Of a DNA stretch of 64,000 bases, positions 15,030 through 22,941 are shown piece by piece. This DNA is from Streptomyces sp. CHD11. GTDB lineage: Bacteria; Actinomycetota; Actinomycetes; Streptomycetales; Streptomycetaceae. The stretch lies in assembly GCF_018638295.1 (NCBI RefSeq), contig NZ_JABTTS010000003.1, forward strand, positions 321,745 through 385,744, given 5' to 3'. Under the pieces are notes generated by a model that saw nothing but the letters and a program-made list of their open reading frames with translations, had not been told where the DNA came from and searched no databases. Within the stretch, counting starts at the first letter, position 1, and every line of letters begins with the position of its first letter. The translations under genes were made by a program, and so were the position numbers.

Positions 15030-16514
15030 TCATCGCCCGGGCGCGGGAGCGACACGGACCTCGATGTCACCGATCATGTGGACCGGCCAGGGCCGGGCGT
15101 AACCGGGCGGGGCGCCTCCGGGGCCTGTGAGTGCGGCGACCGGGGTGTGCTCGGCGGTGCGCAGGATCTCGGCGGCCGTGGTGTTCTCGTTGTTGCCGGA
15201 CGTCGCGCCGGAGGAGCAGCCCGTGTAGTAGCCGATGGGGATGGACCGGTACCCGGTGAGCAGGCAGGGCGGGCGGACACCGAGCCGGTGCAGTTCACCG
15301 GCCGTGCGGGCCCAGTCGCGGCGGCCGTCGAGGGTACGGTCGACGGTGTGCACCAGGACGGCCAGCTGCACGGTGAGGTGACCGGCCAGGGCGAGCGCGA
15401 CCAGCACCCTGGCGGCGGGGCGCCACTTTCCGCGCGGTGCCGTGACCAGGTACCACAGCGCCTGGGCGACCGGGATCGCGAGCAGGGCGTAGGCCGGCTG
15501 GAGGAAGCGGGGCGCCGCGTACTCGATCATGAACAGGTACGGAAGCGCCGCGGTCGTGGCGCAGGCCACCGGCAGCAGGGTAGGCAGGGTGCGGCGGGCC
15601 CGTACGGCGACCAGCAGCCCGAGGACGGCCAGCAGCGGCAGGACGAACCACCACAGGGTGATCACCGGGTGGGGCATGGACCCGGTGCACGGACGGCACA
15701 GCGCGCGCCCGCCGAGGCTGCGGAGCTGATCGTCCACGGCGATGTGCCAGCCGAGCCCGCCCTGGATGCGGGAGGCCTCCGCCAGCCGCTCCCCCAGGCC
15801 GCCGAAGGCGACATACGCCTCGATCACCCACTGGGTCCCGCCCGCCGCGAGGCCGCCGGCGAGGGCGAGCAGTGACCGCCACCGCCGGCCGGCCAGGGCC
15901 AGGACCAGCAGCGGGAGGACCACCCACACGGCGTCGGTGGGGCGCATCCAGGCCATGAGGGCGGTACCCGCGACCACGGCCCACAGCGGGCCGCCCGCCG
16001 GGGGGTCCGCGCGGTGACGCAGGAAACCGCCGACGGCGATCAGCGCGCCGATGGCGACCCAGTAGTTCGGCATGGCCTGGGGACCGTAGAAGAGGGTCAC
16101 CCACAGGGAGGCGAAGAAGGCGCCGGCGGTGACCAGGATCCGGGGCGGGAAGAGACCGCGCCAGCAGCGCAGGGCCAGGTAGAGGGCGAGACCGGAGAGC
16201 ACGGCGAGGTAGACGCGCAGCAGCACGGTGGAGTCGGACCAGGACGCGACGGGCGCGACCAGCAGGGTGACGCCCCGGGAGCGGGGCGCGCTGAAGAAGG
16301 CGGCCGGGTGGTGGGAGGTGATCTGGCTGGTGTAGACGATCTCGTCCCATCCGAGCCCCAGTACGGGGCGGACGAGGACGAGTTGGGCCAGGGTGAAGAC
16401 TGCGGCGAGCACCGCGAGCGGCCTGCCGTCGTGCGCCCGCCGGGAGGCGTCCGGCCCGGACCGCTGGTGGCGGCCTGGTGTGTCGGCGAGGAGGGCACCG
16501 GCGCCGTCGGTCAT
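15030..16514 (-). CDS. PMT-like polytopic membrane glycosyltransferase
   Basis: A 494-residue protein with about 10 membrane helices, beginning after a 35-residue cytoplasmic tail. The first loop contains LGWDEIVYTSQI; an Asp-Glu pair in that loop is the catalytic hallmark of GT39/GT87-like polyprenyl-phosphate-sugar transferases. The C-terminal 120 residues are extracytoplasmic (CLLTGYRSIPIGYYTGCSSG). ATG 16514 has AAGGA 7 nt before it; an in-frame ATG at 16541 lacks a site. Donor and acceptor cannot be inferred. A second GT39-like gene lies at 18521. Confidence 0.75.
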   Translation of the reverse strand: MTDGAGALLADTPGRHQRSGPDASRRAHDGRPLAVLAAVFTLAQLVLVRPVLGLGWDEIVYTSQITSHHPAAFFSAPRSRGVTLLVAPVASWSDSTVLLRVYLAVLSGLALYLALRCWRGLFPPRILVTAGAFFASLWVTLFYGPQAMPNYWVAIGALIAVGGFLRHRADPPAGGPLWAVVAGTALMAWMRPTDAVWVVLPLLVLALAGRRWRSLLALAGGLAAGGTQWVIEAYVAFGGLGERLAEASRIQGGLGWHIAVDDQLRSLGGRALCRPCTGSMPHPVITLWWFVLPLLAVLGLLVAVRARRTLPTLLPVACATTAALPYLFMIEYAAPRFLQPAYALLAIPVAQALWYLVTAPRGKWRPAARVLVALALAGHLTVQLAVLVHTVDRTLDGRRDWARTAGELHRLGVRPPCLLTGYRSIPIGYYTGCSSGATSGNNENTTAAEILRTAEHTPVAALTGPGGAPPGYARPWPVHMIGDIEVRVAPAPGR

Positions 16515-16691
16515 CGTCCGTCCTTCGCTCTCGCGCGTCATGGGTGCCGGGTTCCGCGGGCCGCGGGGGCCAAGGGGAGCGAGATCCGGCCTGGCTTTCC
16601 AAGATCTCGCACAACCTAACCCGCCCGGAACCGTCATAGCAGGCGATATACGGCCAACCGTCGCAGCGGCGACCCCTGGCCGGCGGTGTGC

Positions 16692-17429
16692 TCAGGCCCT
16701 CGGTCCGAGTTCGGCCAGATCCGTCACGACCCGGTCGGCGCCGTGCGCGTGGAGCGCTTCGGCCTGACCGGCGCGGTCCACTCCGACGAGGTAGCCGAAG
16801 CCTCCCGCCAGGCCCGCGTCCATGCCGGCGAGCGCGTCCTCGAACACGGCGGCGCGGGCCGGCGGCACACCGAGCTCCCGGGCGGCGGCGAGGAAGGTGT
16901 CCGGCTCCGGCTTCCCGGGCAGGCCGCGTTCGGCGGCGACCACCCCGTCGACCCGGACGTCGAACAGGCCCTCGGCGCCGATCGAGCGCAGAACGTCACG
17001 GCAGTTGGCGCTGGAGGAGACGATCGCGGTGCGCAGTCCCCGGGCGCGGACCGCCTCGATGTAGTGCAGGGTGCCGTCGTAGGCGGCCACGCCGTCGGCG
17101 CGGATCCTCGCCAGCAGCAGTTCGTTCTTGCGGTTGCCGAGGCCGTGCACGGTGCGAGTGCCGGGCGGGTCGTCCGGTGCCCCCTCCGGCAGCGCGATGC
17201 CGCGGGAGGCGAGGAAGGTGCGGACGCCGGCGGCGCGCGGGCGGCCGTCGACGTACCGGTCGTAGTCGGTGGCGGTGAAGGGGCGGAAGGCGTCACCGTC
17301 CCGCCCGCGGAGGAAGGCGTCGAACAGTTCCTTCCAGGCGGCCGCGTGGACGACGGCCGTCTTCGTGACGACGCCGTCGAGGTCGAAGAGGCAGGCGAGG
17401 ATGTCGTCGGGCAGGCCCAGATCCGTCAT
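16692..17429 (-). CDS. HAD-family hydrolase, beta-phosphoglucomutase type
   Basis: A 245-residue haloacid-dehalogenase phosphatase/phosphomutase. Motif I is FDLDGVVTKTA, followed by a helical cap (KELFDAFLRG, DYDRYVDGRPRAAGV). Motif II is AIVSSSANC and motif III/IV is KPEPDTFLAAARELG and AVFEDALAGMDA. VDGRPR is typical of beta-phosphoglucomutases. These are usually next to GH65 disaccharide phosphorylases, but none is here. The gene is divergent from the kinase gene at 17523, separated by 93 bp, which may hold both promoters. GGAAGG precedes the ATG. Confidence 0.85.
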   Translation of the reverse strand: MTDLGLPDDILACLFDLDGVVTKTAVVHAAAWKELFDAFLRGRDGDAFRPFTATDYDRYVDGRPRAAGVRTFLASRGIALPEGAPDDPPGTRTVHGLGNRKNELLLARIRADGVAAYDGTLHYIEAVRARGLRTAIVSSSANCRDVLRSIGAEGLFDVRVDGVVAAERGLPGKPEPDTFLAAARELGVPPARAAVFEDALAGMDAGLAGGFGYLVGVDRAGQAEALHAHGADRVVTDLAELGPRA

Positions 17430-17522
17430 GGGGGAACACCTTCCCGGTACGGCGCCGGACAGAGGGCGGCCCCCGCCACATGGCGGCAGAAGACCGGCCG
17501 CTCAAGTGACACACTTTCCCCT

Positions 17523-18212
17523 GTGGCACTGACCTTCGACGACCTCCTCCGGCGTGCCCGCTCCCTTCCGGGGGACGGCCGGCGCGCGATCCTCGGCATC
17601 GCCGGCGCCCCGGGCGCGGGCAAGTCCACGCTCGCCGCGCACCTGGTGCGGGAGCTGAACGGCACCGGCCGGCCGTGGGTGGCGCACGTCCCGATGGACG
17701 GTTTCCATCTCGCCGACGCCGAACTCGACCGTCTCGGCCGCCGGGACCGCAAGGGGGCCCCGGACACCTTCGACGCGGCCGGCTACGCGGCCCTGCTGCG
17801 GCGGCTGCGCGAGGAGGCGGACGGCGAGACCGTGTACGCGCCCGGGTTCGAGCGGGTGCTGGAACAGCCGCTGGCGGGAGCGGTGCCCGTACCGCCGGCC
17901 GCCCGGCTGGTGGTGACGGAGGGCAACTACCTGCTGCTGGACACCGGCGCCTGGGCGCGGGTCCGGCCGTGGCTGGACGAGGTGTGGTTCTGCGCCCTGG
18001 ACGAGGAGGAGCGGCTGCGCCGTCTGATCGCCCGGCACGAGGAGTTCGGCAAGGGCCACGCGGAGGCGGTGGCCTGGGTGGAACGCTCCGACCGGCGCAA
18101 CGCCGAGCTGGTCGACGGGACCCGAGGCCGGGCCGATCTCGTGGTGCCGGCGTCCGCGATGGCGGGCGCGTCCCGGCCGTCGGAGCGGACCGGGCACGGT
18201 ACGCCCCGCTGA
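17523..18212 (+). CDS. Nucleoside/nucleotide kinase family protein
   Basis: A 229-residue P-loop kinase similar to uridine kinase and bacterial fructokinase-like enzymes. The Walker A motif is GIAGAPGAGKSTLAAHL (residues about 25-40). MDGFHLADAELDRLGRRDRK is the substrate/lid region shared with uridine kinases. VVTEGNYLLLDTGAW is Walker B-like. No Shine-Dalgarno sequence is visible before GTG 17523, so the mRNA may be leaderless. It is divergent from the HAD phosphatase gene, hinting at joint sugar- or nucleoside-phosphate metabolism. Substrate is not determined. Confidence 0.85.
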   Translation: MALTFDDLLRRARSLPGDGRRAILGIAGAPGAGKSTLAAHLVRELNGTGRPWVAHVPMDGFHLADAELDRLGRRDRKGAPDTFDAAGYAALLRRLREEADGETVYAPGFERVLEQPLAGAVPVPPAARLVVTEGNYLLLDTGAWARVRPWLDEVWFCALDEEERLRRLIARHEEFGKGHAEAVAWVERSDRRNAELVDGTRGRADLVVPASAMAGASRPSERTGHGTPR

Positions 18213-18520
18213 CCCCGGCTCTCGTCCCTGAGCGGAGTCGCCGAGTCTCCGCCCGCGGACCGTGTCGCCGGGACCGGCGGTGCGACGGTGCGTGAGCCCG
18301 TCCCGCCCGCCCACACGGCCGTCTCACTCCCCCACCCCTGGGACGCCCTTGTGCACCGGTCCGTCGGCGAGTGCCCGCCCGCATCTGCCGGCAGCGGCAC
18401 CGCGGGCAACGCGCCCCGCGCACAACGGCGTTCCGCGGCATGGCGCCGTGACGACCGTCGCACGGGGCAATGCCGCGGTGGCGCCCCGGTGGGGATGCGC
18501 GGGTGGGAGAGTGTGCCCCC
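18213..18520. other. Non-coding gap before the glycosyltransferase gene
   Basis: I see no convincing gene in these 308 bp. Open frames here have poor codon bias and no ribosome binding sites. The stretch must contain the promoter of the gene at 18521, but no clear -10/-35 pair stands out. Confidence 0.5.
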
Positions 18521-20221
18521 ATGAGGGATCTTGTGAAGGCGGGCCGGACACCGGACCCGGGTGCCGGTGCCGGTGAGCCGGGCTCGGAACGGGAGGGCTC
18601 GCACCGGGAGGGCTTCCGCCTGACCGGCTCGGGGCGGCGGTGGCCGGTGCTCGTCGTCGTGGTGCTGCTTCTCGTGCAGATGGCCGTGGCGATGGTGACC
18701 GCCGCCGTGCGGCAGACACCGACGATCGACGAGCCCGTGTACGTGGGTACGGCCGCCGTGTACCTGGAGGAACACAGCCTGCGGTTCAACCCCGAGCATC
18801 CGCCGCTCGGCAAACTGGTGATCGCCGCGGGGGTGGCGGTCGCCGGTCCGCACCTGGAGCCGGGGTTCGGCGGCGACCAGGGCGAGTTGGGGCGGAGGCT
18901 GCTGTACGAATCGGGGAACGACCCGGGGCGGCTCATGTTCTGGGCCCGGCTTCCGGTGATCGTCCTGACCCTGTTGTTCGGCCTCGTCGTGTTCTCCTTC
19001 GCCCGCGAACTGGCCGGGAACGCGGGCGGTCTCGCGGCGCTCGCGCTGTACTGCCTCTCACCCGACGTGATCGCGCACGGTTCCCTGGCCACGCTCGACG
19101 TGCCGGCCGCGGGGTTCGCGCTGACCTCCGTGTGGCTGCTGTGGCGGTCCCGCCGGCGGCCCCGGCTGCATCTTCCGTTCGCCGGGGCGGCGTTGGGGGC
19201 AGCGATGGCCACCAAGATGAGTGTGCTGCCCGCGCTGCCGGTGCTGGTGCTCACGGCAGCCGTGTCGGTGTGGTGCGCGGCCGGGGGCGACCGGCGGCGC
19301 CGGCTGGTGCGGGCGGCCCTGGGCGCCGCGGCCTTCGCGCTGGTCGCGGTCGCCGTCGTCTGGGTCGCGTACCTGCTCGTCGATCCCCGGTTGCGCTGGA
19401 GTCCGCAGCAGGTGCCCGTGGTCCGCGGGCTGCGCGGGCTGCTGGTGAACCTGCTGCCGTTCCCCGAGCCGTACCTGGACGGCATGCGCCTGCAGTTCCA
19501 GCTCGAGAACCGGCCGTGGCAAGGGTTCTTGTTCGGGCGGGTGTACGAGGGCTCGCTCTGGTACTACCTGCCGGCCGCGCTGCTGGTGAAGACACCGCTG
19601 GGCATGCTGGTGCTGTGGGCGGCGGGCGCCGTCACGGTGGTGTCGGTGCGGCGGTTGCGGCCGGTGGCGCCGTATCTGCTGCCGGTCCCGGCGCTTGCGC
19701 TGGCCGCCGCCATGGTCGGATCACGGAACTTCGGCACCCGGTACGCCGTGTTCCTGCCGATGTTCCTGGCGGTGGCGGCGGGCTGTGTGCTGCTGCTCCG
19801 GTGGCGGTGGGTGCCGGTGGTGAGCGCGCTGCTGGTGGCGTTCGTGGCGGTGAGCTCGCTGCGGACGTTTCCCTACTATCTGCCGTACTCCAACGAGGCG
19901 TTCGGCGGCCCGTCGAAGACCCGGCTGCGGCTGCACGACTCCAACGTGGACTGGGGCCAGGATCTCGGCCGGCTCGCCGACCGGCTGCGCGAGCGGTACC
20001 GGGGGGAACGCGTCTGGCTCGTGTACAAGGGCGCCGGCGTGCCCTCGGCCTACGGCATCGACGCGGCCGACCCGCGCCGCGTGCCGCTGGGGAGGGTGCG
20101 CGGGGTGCTGGTGGTGTCGAACTCCGCGGCGGCCAAGGCGACAGGCCGGCTGGCCGAGCTGATCGGGAGCAGCCGGCCCGTCGACGACGTGGGTCACTCG
20201 ATCACGGTGTACCGGCGGTGA
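18521..20221 (+). CDS. GT39/ArnT-like membrane glycosyltransferase
   Basis: A 566-residue protein with a 45-residue cytoplasmic tail and about 9-10 membrane helices. The first extracytoplasmic loop carries QTPTIDEPVYVGTAAVYLEE and FNPEHPPLGKLV; the D-E dyad and H-P-P-x-x-K are hallmarks of GT39 (protein mannosyltransferase/ArnT) enzymes using polyprenyl-phosphate sugars. The C-terminal soluble part (NVDWGQDLGRLADRL, VWLVYKGAGVPSAYG) is typical of this bacterial subgroup. GGGAG lies about 12 nt upstream of the ATG. Acceptor unknown; roles in protein O-glycosylation or wall glycan decoration are possible. Confidence 0.82.
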   Translation: MRDLVKAGRTPDPGAGAGEPGSEREGSHREGFRLTGSGRRWPVLVVVVLLLVQMAVAMVTAAVRQTPTIDEPVYVGTAAVYLEEHSLRFNPEHPPLGKLVIAAGVAVAGPHLEPGFGGDQGELGRRLLYESGNDPGRLMFWARLPVIVLTLLFGLVVFSFARELAGNAGGLAALALYCLSPDVIAHGSLATLDVPAAGFALTSVWLLWRSRRRPRLHLPFAGAALGAAMATKMSVLPALPVLVLTAAVSVWCAAGGDRRRRLVRAALGAAAFALVAVAVVWVAYLLVDPRLRWSPQQVPVVRGLRGLLVNLLPFPEPYLDGMRLQFQLENRPWQGFLFGRVYEGSLWYYLPAALLVKTPLGMLVLWAAGAVTVVSVRRLRPVAPYLLPVPALALAAAMVGSRNFGTRYAVFLPMFLAVAAGCVLLLRWRWVPVVSALLVAFVAVSSLRTFPYYLPYSNEAFGGPSKTRLRLHDSNVDWGQDLGRLADRLRERYRGERVWLVYKGAGVPSAYGIDAADPRRVPLGRVRGVLVVSNSAAAKATGRLAELIGSSRPVDDVGHSITVYRR

Positions 20222-20231
20222 GGGAGGACCG

Positions 20232-20645
20232 TCAGCTCCGGCCCGGCGCCGCCGCCCGCTGGAAACCGTCCGCGCTCACATGGGGCATCACGCTGCTCGC
20301 CACACGGTAGCCGCCGCCCGGCACGTCGGCGGACCGGCGGACGTGCACGGCGAGCGGACCGGCCCACTCGTAGCCGTGCCGCTCGGCGTGCCGGGCCAGC
20401 CGGTCGGTGAGCACCTGCCCCACACGGCCGCCCCCGCGCATCAGTTCCTCGTGCACCGGTCCGGCCAGTTCCACGTCGTAGGCGTTGGGCACCAGGACCC
20501 GGCCGGCCCGGCAGACCACGGCGTTGCTGTCGCACTCGTGCCGCAGGGCATCCACGAGTTCGACCGGGTCCCGGGCGAACATCCGCGCCCACAGGGACTG
20601 CCACCGGTTCTCCAGCGTCTTCTCCAGCGCGCTCAGGGCGCTCAT
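20232..20645 (-). CDS. Stand-alone DUF3662 (FhaA N-terminal) domain protein
   Basis: A 137-residue cytoplasmic protein starting MSALSALEKTLENRWQSLWA. It matches the DUF3662 domain found at the N-terminus of FhaA, the FHA-domain protein acting with PknB and MurJ in cell-wall control. The following parts (DALRHECDSNAVVCRAGRVL, VPNAYDVELAG, HAERHGYEWAGPLAVHV) cover the whole DUF3662 domain. It then stops: no FHA domain follows in any frame. AGGTGAAG precedes the ATG. The lone domain may compete with or assist full-length FhaA. Confidence 0.82.
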   Translation of the reverse strand: MSALSALEKTLENRWQSLWARMFARDPVELVDALRHECDSNAVVCRAGRVLVPNAYDVELAGPVHEELMRGGGRVGQVLTDRLARHAERHGYEWAGPLAVHVRRSADVPGGGYRVASSVMPHVSADGFQRAAAPGRS

Positions 20646-20775
20646 GTCTTCACCTGCCGAAACATCGTCACGTCGGGGGCGGGGGTGCGCGGGGGATGCC
20701 GTGCGGTCCAGGCCGCGGGTGGGTGGCCTCGCCCCGTCAGAACGCCGCGGCCGGGGCGTCGTCAGCACGGCACGC

Positions 20776-20937
20776 CTACCGCTCGTCGTAGTCGTCGGGG
20801 CGGATCTCGGCTTCCTCCAGCGCCTCGCGCATCGTGCGGCCGGTGCCGCCCTGCTCCCGCGTGCCGGTGTCCTCGCGCTGCTCGATCGTGTCGTCGGTGT
20901 CCCGGGTCTTCGGCCGGTTCTCCTCGGGGACGGTCAT
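20776..20937 (-). CDS. Small acidic hypothetical protein
   Basis: A 53-residue protein from ATG 20937 with GAGGAG 10 nt upstream. Its sequence (MTVPEENRPKTRDTDDTIEQ, ending MREALEEAEIRPDDYDER) is charged, with a C-terminal helix and no hydrophobic segment. It resembles short conserved Streptomyces proteins of unknown role. It lies 130 bp upstream of the DUF3662 gene on the same strand. Confidence 0.6.
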   Translation of the reverse strand: MTVPEENRPKTRDTDDTIEQREDTGTREQGGTGRTMREALEEAEIRPDDYDER

Positions 20938-21110
20938 GTCCGCTGACTCCTCGTATGTCCTGGGGTGCGCCTGTTCCGCTGTGTCCGCGGGTTCCCTGCG
21001 CGGGCGTGGATATCCCCCGGGAAGCGGGCCGGTGTGCTCCGGCGGGCAGCCTGACCGTCACGGTGCGTGGGCTATGTTGAGCATTCGTGGGAGACGAAGG
21101 AGGCACACCG

Positions 21111-22028
21111 GTGCCATCGCCGCAGCAGGCACGCGCACAGGCATCCGCGATCACCTCGGGGAAGGCGGGCCAGGACGCGGAGTTGTCCCCGACGGCCCAG
21201 CTCCGCGCGCTGTTCGACCGGCCCCGGCTCTCCCCCGGCCAGCGGCGTATCGCCCAGTACCTGATCGAGCACATCGCCGAGGCGGCGTTCCTGTCGATCA
21301 CGGATCTCGCGGACCGGGCCGGGGTGAGTCAGCCCTCGGTGACCCGGTTCGCCTCGGCGGTCGGCTTCAGCGGTTATCCCGCGCTGCGGGAGAAACTGCA
21401 GTCGATCACTCTCGGCGCCCGGACCGGCGGCCACGCCGAGGAGGCCGGGGGGAACGAGTTGCAGGCGGCGGTCGACGCGGAGATCGAGAACCTGGAGAAC
21501 CTGCGGCGCGACCTCGCCGACGCCGACCCGGTCATCGAGGTGGGCCGCCGGCTGTCCGCGTCCACGCCGCTCACCGTGCTGGGTCTGCGCATCTCCGTCT
21601 CGCTGGCCGAGTACTTCGCCTACGCCGCCCGGCGTATCCACCCGGACGTGCGTCTGGTGACGCGGGGCGGCAGCGTCGCCTACGACGCGCTGCTGCAGTC
21701 ACGGGAGGCGGGCGGCACCTGGGTGCTGGCGTTCTCCATGCCGCGGCATGCCCAGGAGACCCTGACGGCGGTGCGGGTCGCGCGCAGCGCCGGGCTGAAG
21801 GTCGCGCTGATCACCGATCTGGCGCTGGGCCCCGTGGTGGACGAGGCCGACGTCACCTTCGCCACCGGGACCGGTTCGCGGCTGGTGTTCGACTCCTACG
21901 CCGCTCCGGGCGTGATGTGCGCGGCGCTGCTCCAGGCCATGACCGACGCGGACCCCGAGCGGACGCAGGCGCGGCTCGACGAGTACGAGCATGTCGCCGA
22001 CGAGCACCAGTTCTTCCTCAGGGACTGA
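21111..22028 (+). CDS. MurR/RpiR-family transcriptional regulator
   Basis: A 305-residue regulator. Residues about 30-105 form the RpiR helix-turn-helix (FLSITDLADRAGVSQPSVTR, FASAVGFSGYPALREKLQ). Residues about 145-270 form a SIS sugar-phosphate domain (VLGLRISVSLAEYFAYAARR, VLAFSMPRHAQETLTAVRVA). GTG 21111 is chosen over GTG 21087 because AAGGAGG lies 8 nt upstream of it. Regulators of this family sense phosphosugars. No sugar operon is adjacent, so its target is unknown. Confidence 0.88.
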   Translation: MPSPQQARAQASAITSGKAGQDAELSPTAQLRALFDRPRLSPGQRRIAQYLIEHIAEAAFLSITDLADRAGVSQPSVTRFASAVGFSGYPALREKLQSITLGARTGGHAEEAGGNELQAAVDAEIENLENLRRDLADADPVIEVGRRLSASTPLTVLGLRISVSLAEYFAYAARRIHPDVRLVTRGGSVAYDALLQSREAGGTWVLAFSMPRHAQETLTAVRVARSAGLKVALITDLALGPVVDEADVTFATGTGSRLVFDSYAAPGVMCAALLQAMTDADPERTQARLDEYEHVADEHQFFLRD

Positions 22029-22425
22029 GAGCCGTTCCTTGGGCGGGCGGCGGGATGTCCGCTTCGAAGCACGCATGAATGTTTTCATACGTCTTGCAAA
22101 CCAGATGGCATATATAAATACTGCTCACGGATCGCACCTCCGGTGGCCCGGGGGCCGCGCTCCAGCACCCTCGTCCCTGACCCGTTCCGCCCGGAAGGCC
22201 GACGGTCCGCCCATGCGCCGCACGCACCGCTCACCGCGCCGGGCACCCGTCGCGACCGGGCGCCTGCACGACACCCGAAGCCGCCGGCTCCTACCCGCAC
22301 CGGCGGCCAGGGTGTTCGGCCGGGCTTCCCTTGGCCCGGCCACTCGTGGCGGCCCCGGTCATCCCCTGGACCGGGGCCGCCCCACCCCGTCGTCCACGTA
22401 AGACGACACCCGCACACCGGAAGCG
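22029..22425. other. Intergenic region with AT-rich patch and terminator
   Basis: A 397-bp gap without a convincing gene. About 22075-22130 is unusually AT-rich for this genome (it includes GCATATATAAATACTG) and offers TTGCAA (22097) with a downstream ATACTG as a promoter-like pair. The rest is ordinary GC-rich sequence ending in the hairpin at 22348-22381. Confidence 0.5.
22348..22381 (+). terminator. Strong terminator-like hairpin
   Basis: GGCGGCCCCGGTC and GACCGGGGCCGCC form a perfect 13-bp stem with an 8-nt loop. It lies 320 bp past the RpiR gene and 45 bp before the next start, so it could end the upstream transcript or act as a leader attenuator for the gene at 22426. Confidence 0.6.
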
Positions 22426-22800
22426 ATGATCATGTCCCTGACGTCCACGCGCCTCAGTCCCGACTGGCCCTGCCAGGTCAAGGCCCCCGGCAGCTACGAC
22501 TGGGAACGCTCTGCGGCGAAGTGGCTGCGCGAGCTGGTGCCTGCCCGCTACGCGAGCTACCCGGCGTTCATCCGGCACCCCGTCCTGCTGGGCCGGCATG
22601 CCCAGATCCAGGTGGAGCACGAGATGCGGGTGGCCCGCACCGCCCTGCAGACCGCACGGGCCGATCTGCCCCGGGCGGGACTGCGCGAAGGAGTCATCGA
22701 GCACACGATCAAGCTCTACGCGGCCGAGGTCACGCAGCTTCAGCACATCGCCCGCAGCGTACGGGCGGTCACCCAGGCCCTGGCCGACGCCGGCCGCTGA
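22426..22800 (+). CDS. Small hypothetical protein, mostly helical
   Basis: A 124-residue soluble protein. After an extended N-terminal part (SPDWPCQVKAPGSYDWERSA) it is nearly all helix (HAQIQVEHEMRVARTALQTA, VIEHTIKLYAAEVTQLQHIA). ATG 22426 and ATG 22432 are both possible; GGAA upstream fits the second better. It could be a DNA- or protein-binding helical bundle, but I recognise no family. It sits 141 bp upstream of the PP2C phosphatase gene on the same strand. Confidence 0.7.
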   Translation: MIMSLTSTRLSPDWPCQVKAPGSYDWERSAAKWLRELVPARYASYPAFIRHPVLLGRHAQIQVEHEMRVARTALQTARADLPRAGLREGVIEHTIKLYAAEVTQLQHIARSVRAVTQALADAGR

Positions 22801-22941
22801 CCGCACGGCCCCCGCGGCCGCCCGGCGTCTGCCGGTGCACGACCGTGGAGCCGCCCGGCGCCTGCCGGTGCGCCGCCGGTGTCCGGAACCAAGGCCGGCC
22901 ATCCGGCCAACGAAACCGGAGTGGTGTGCGATGCTCGTCGC

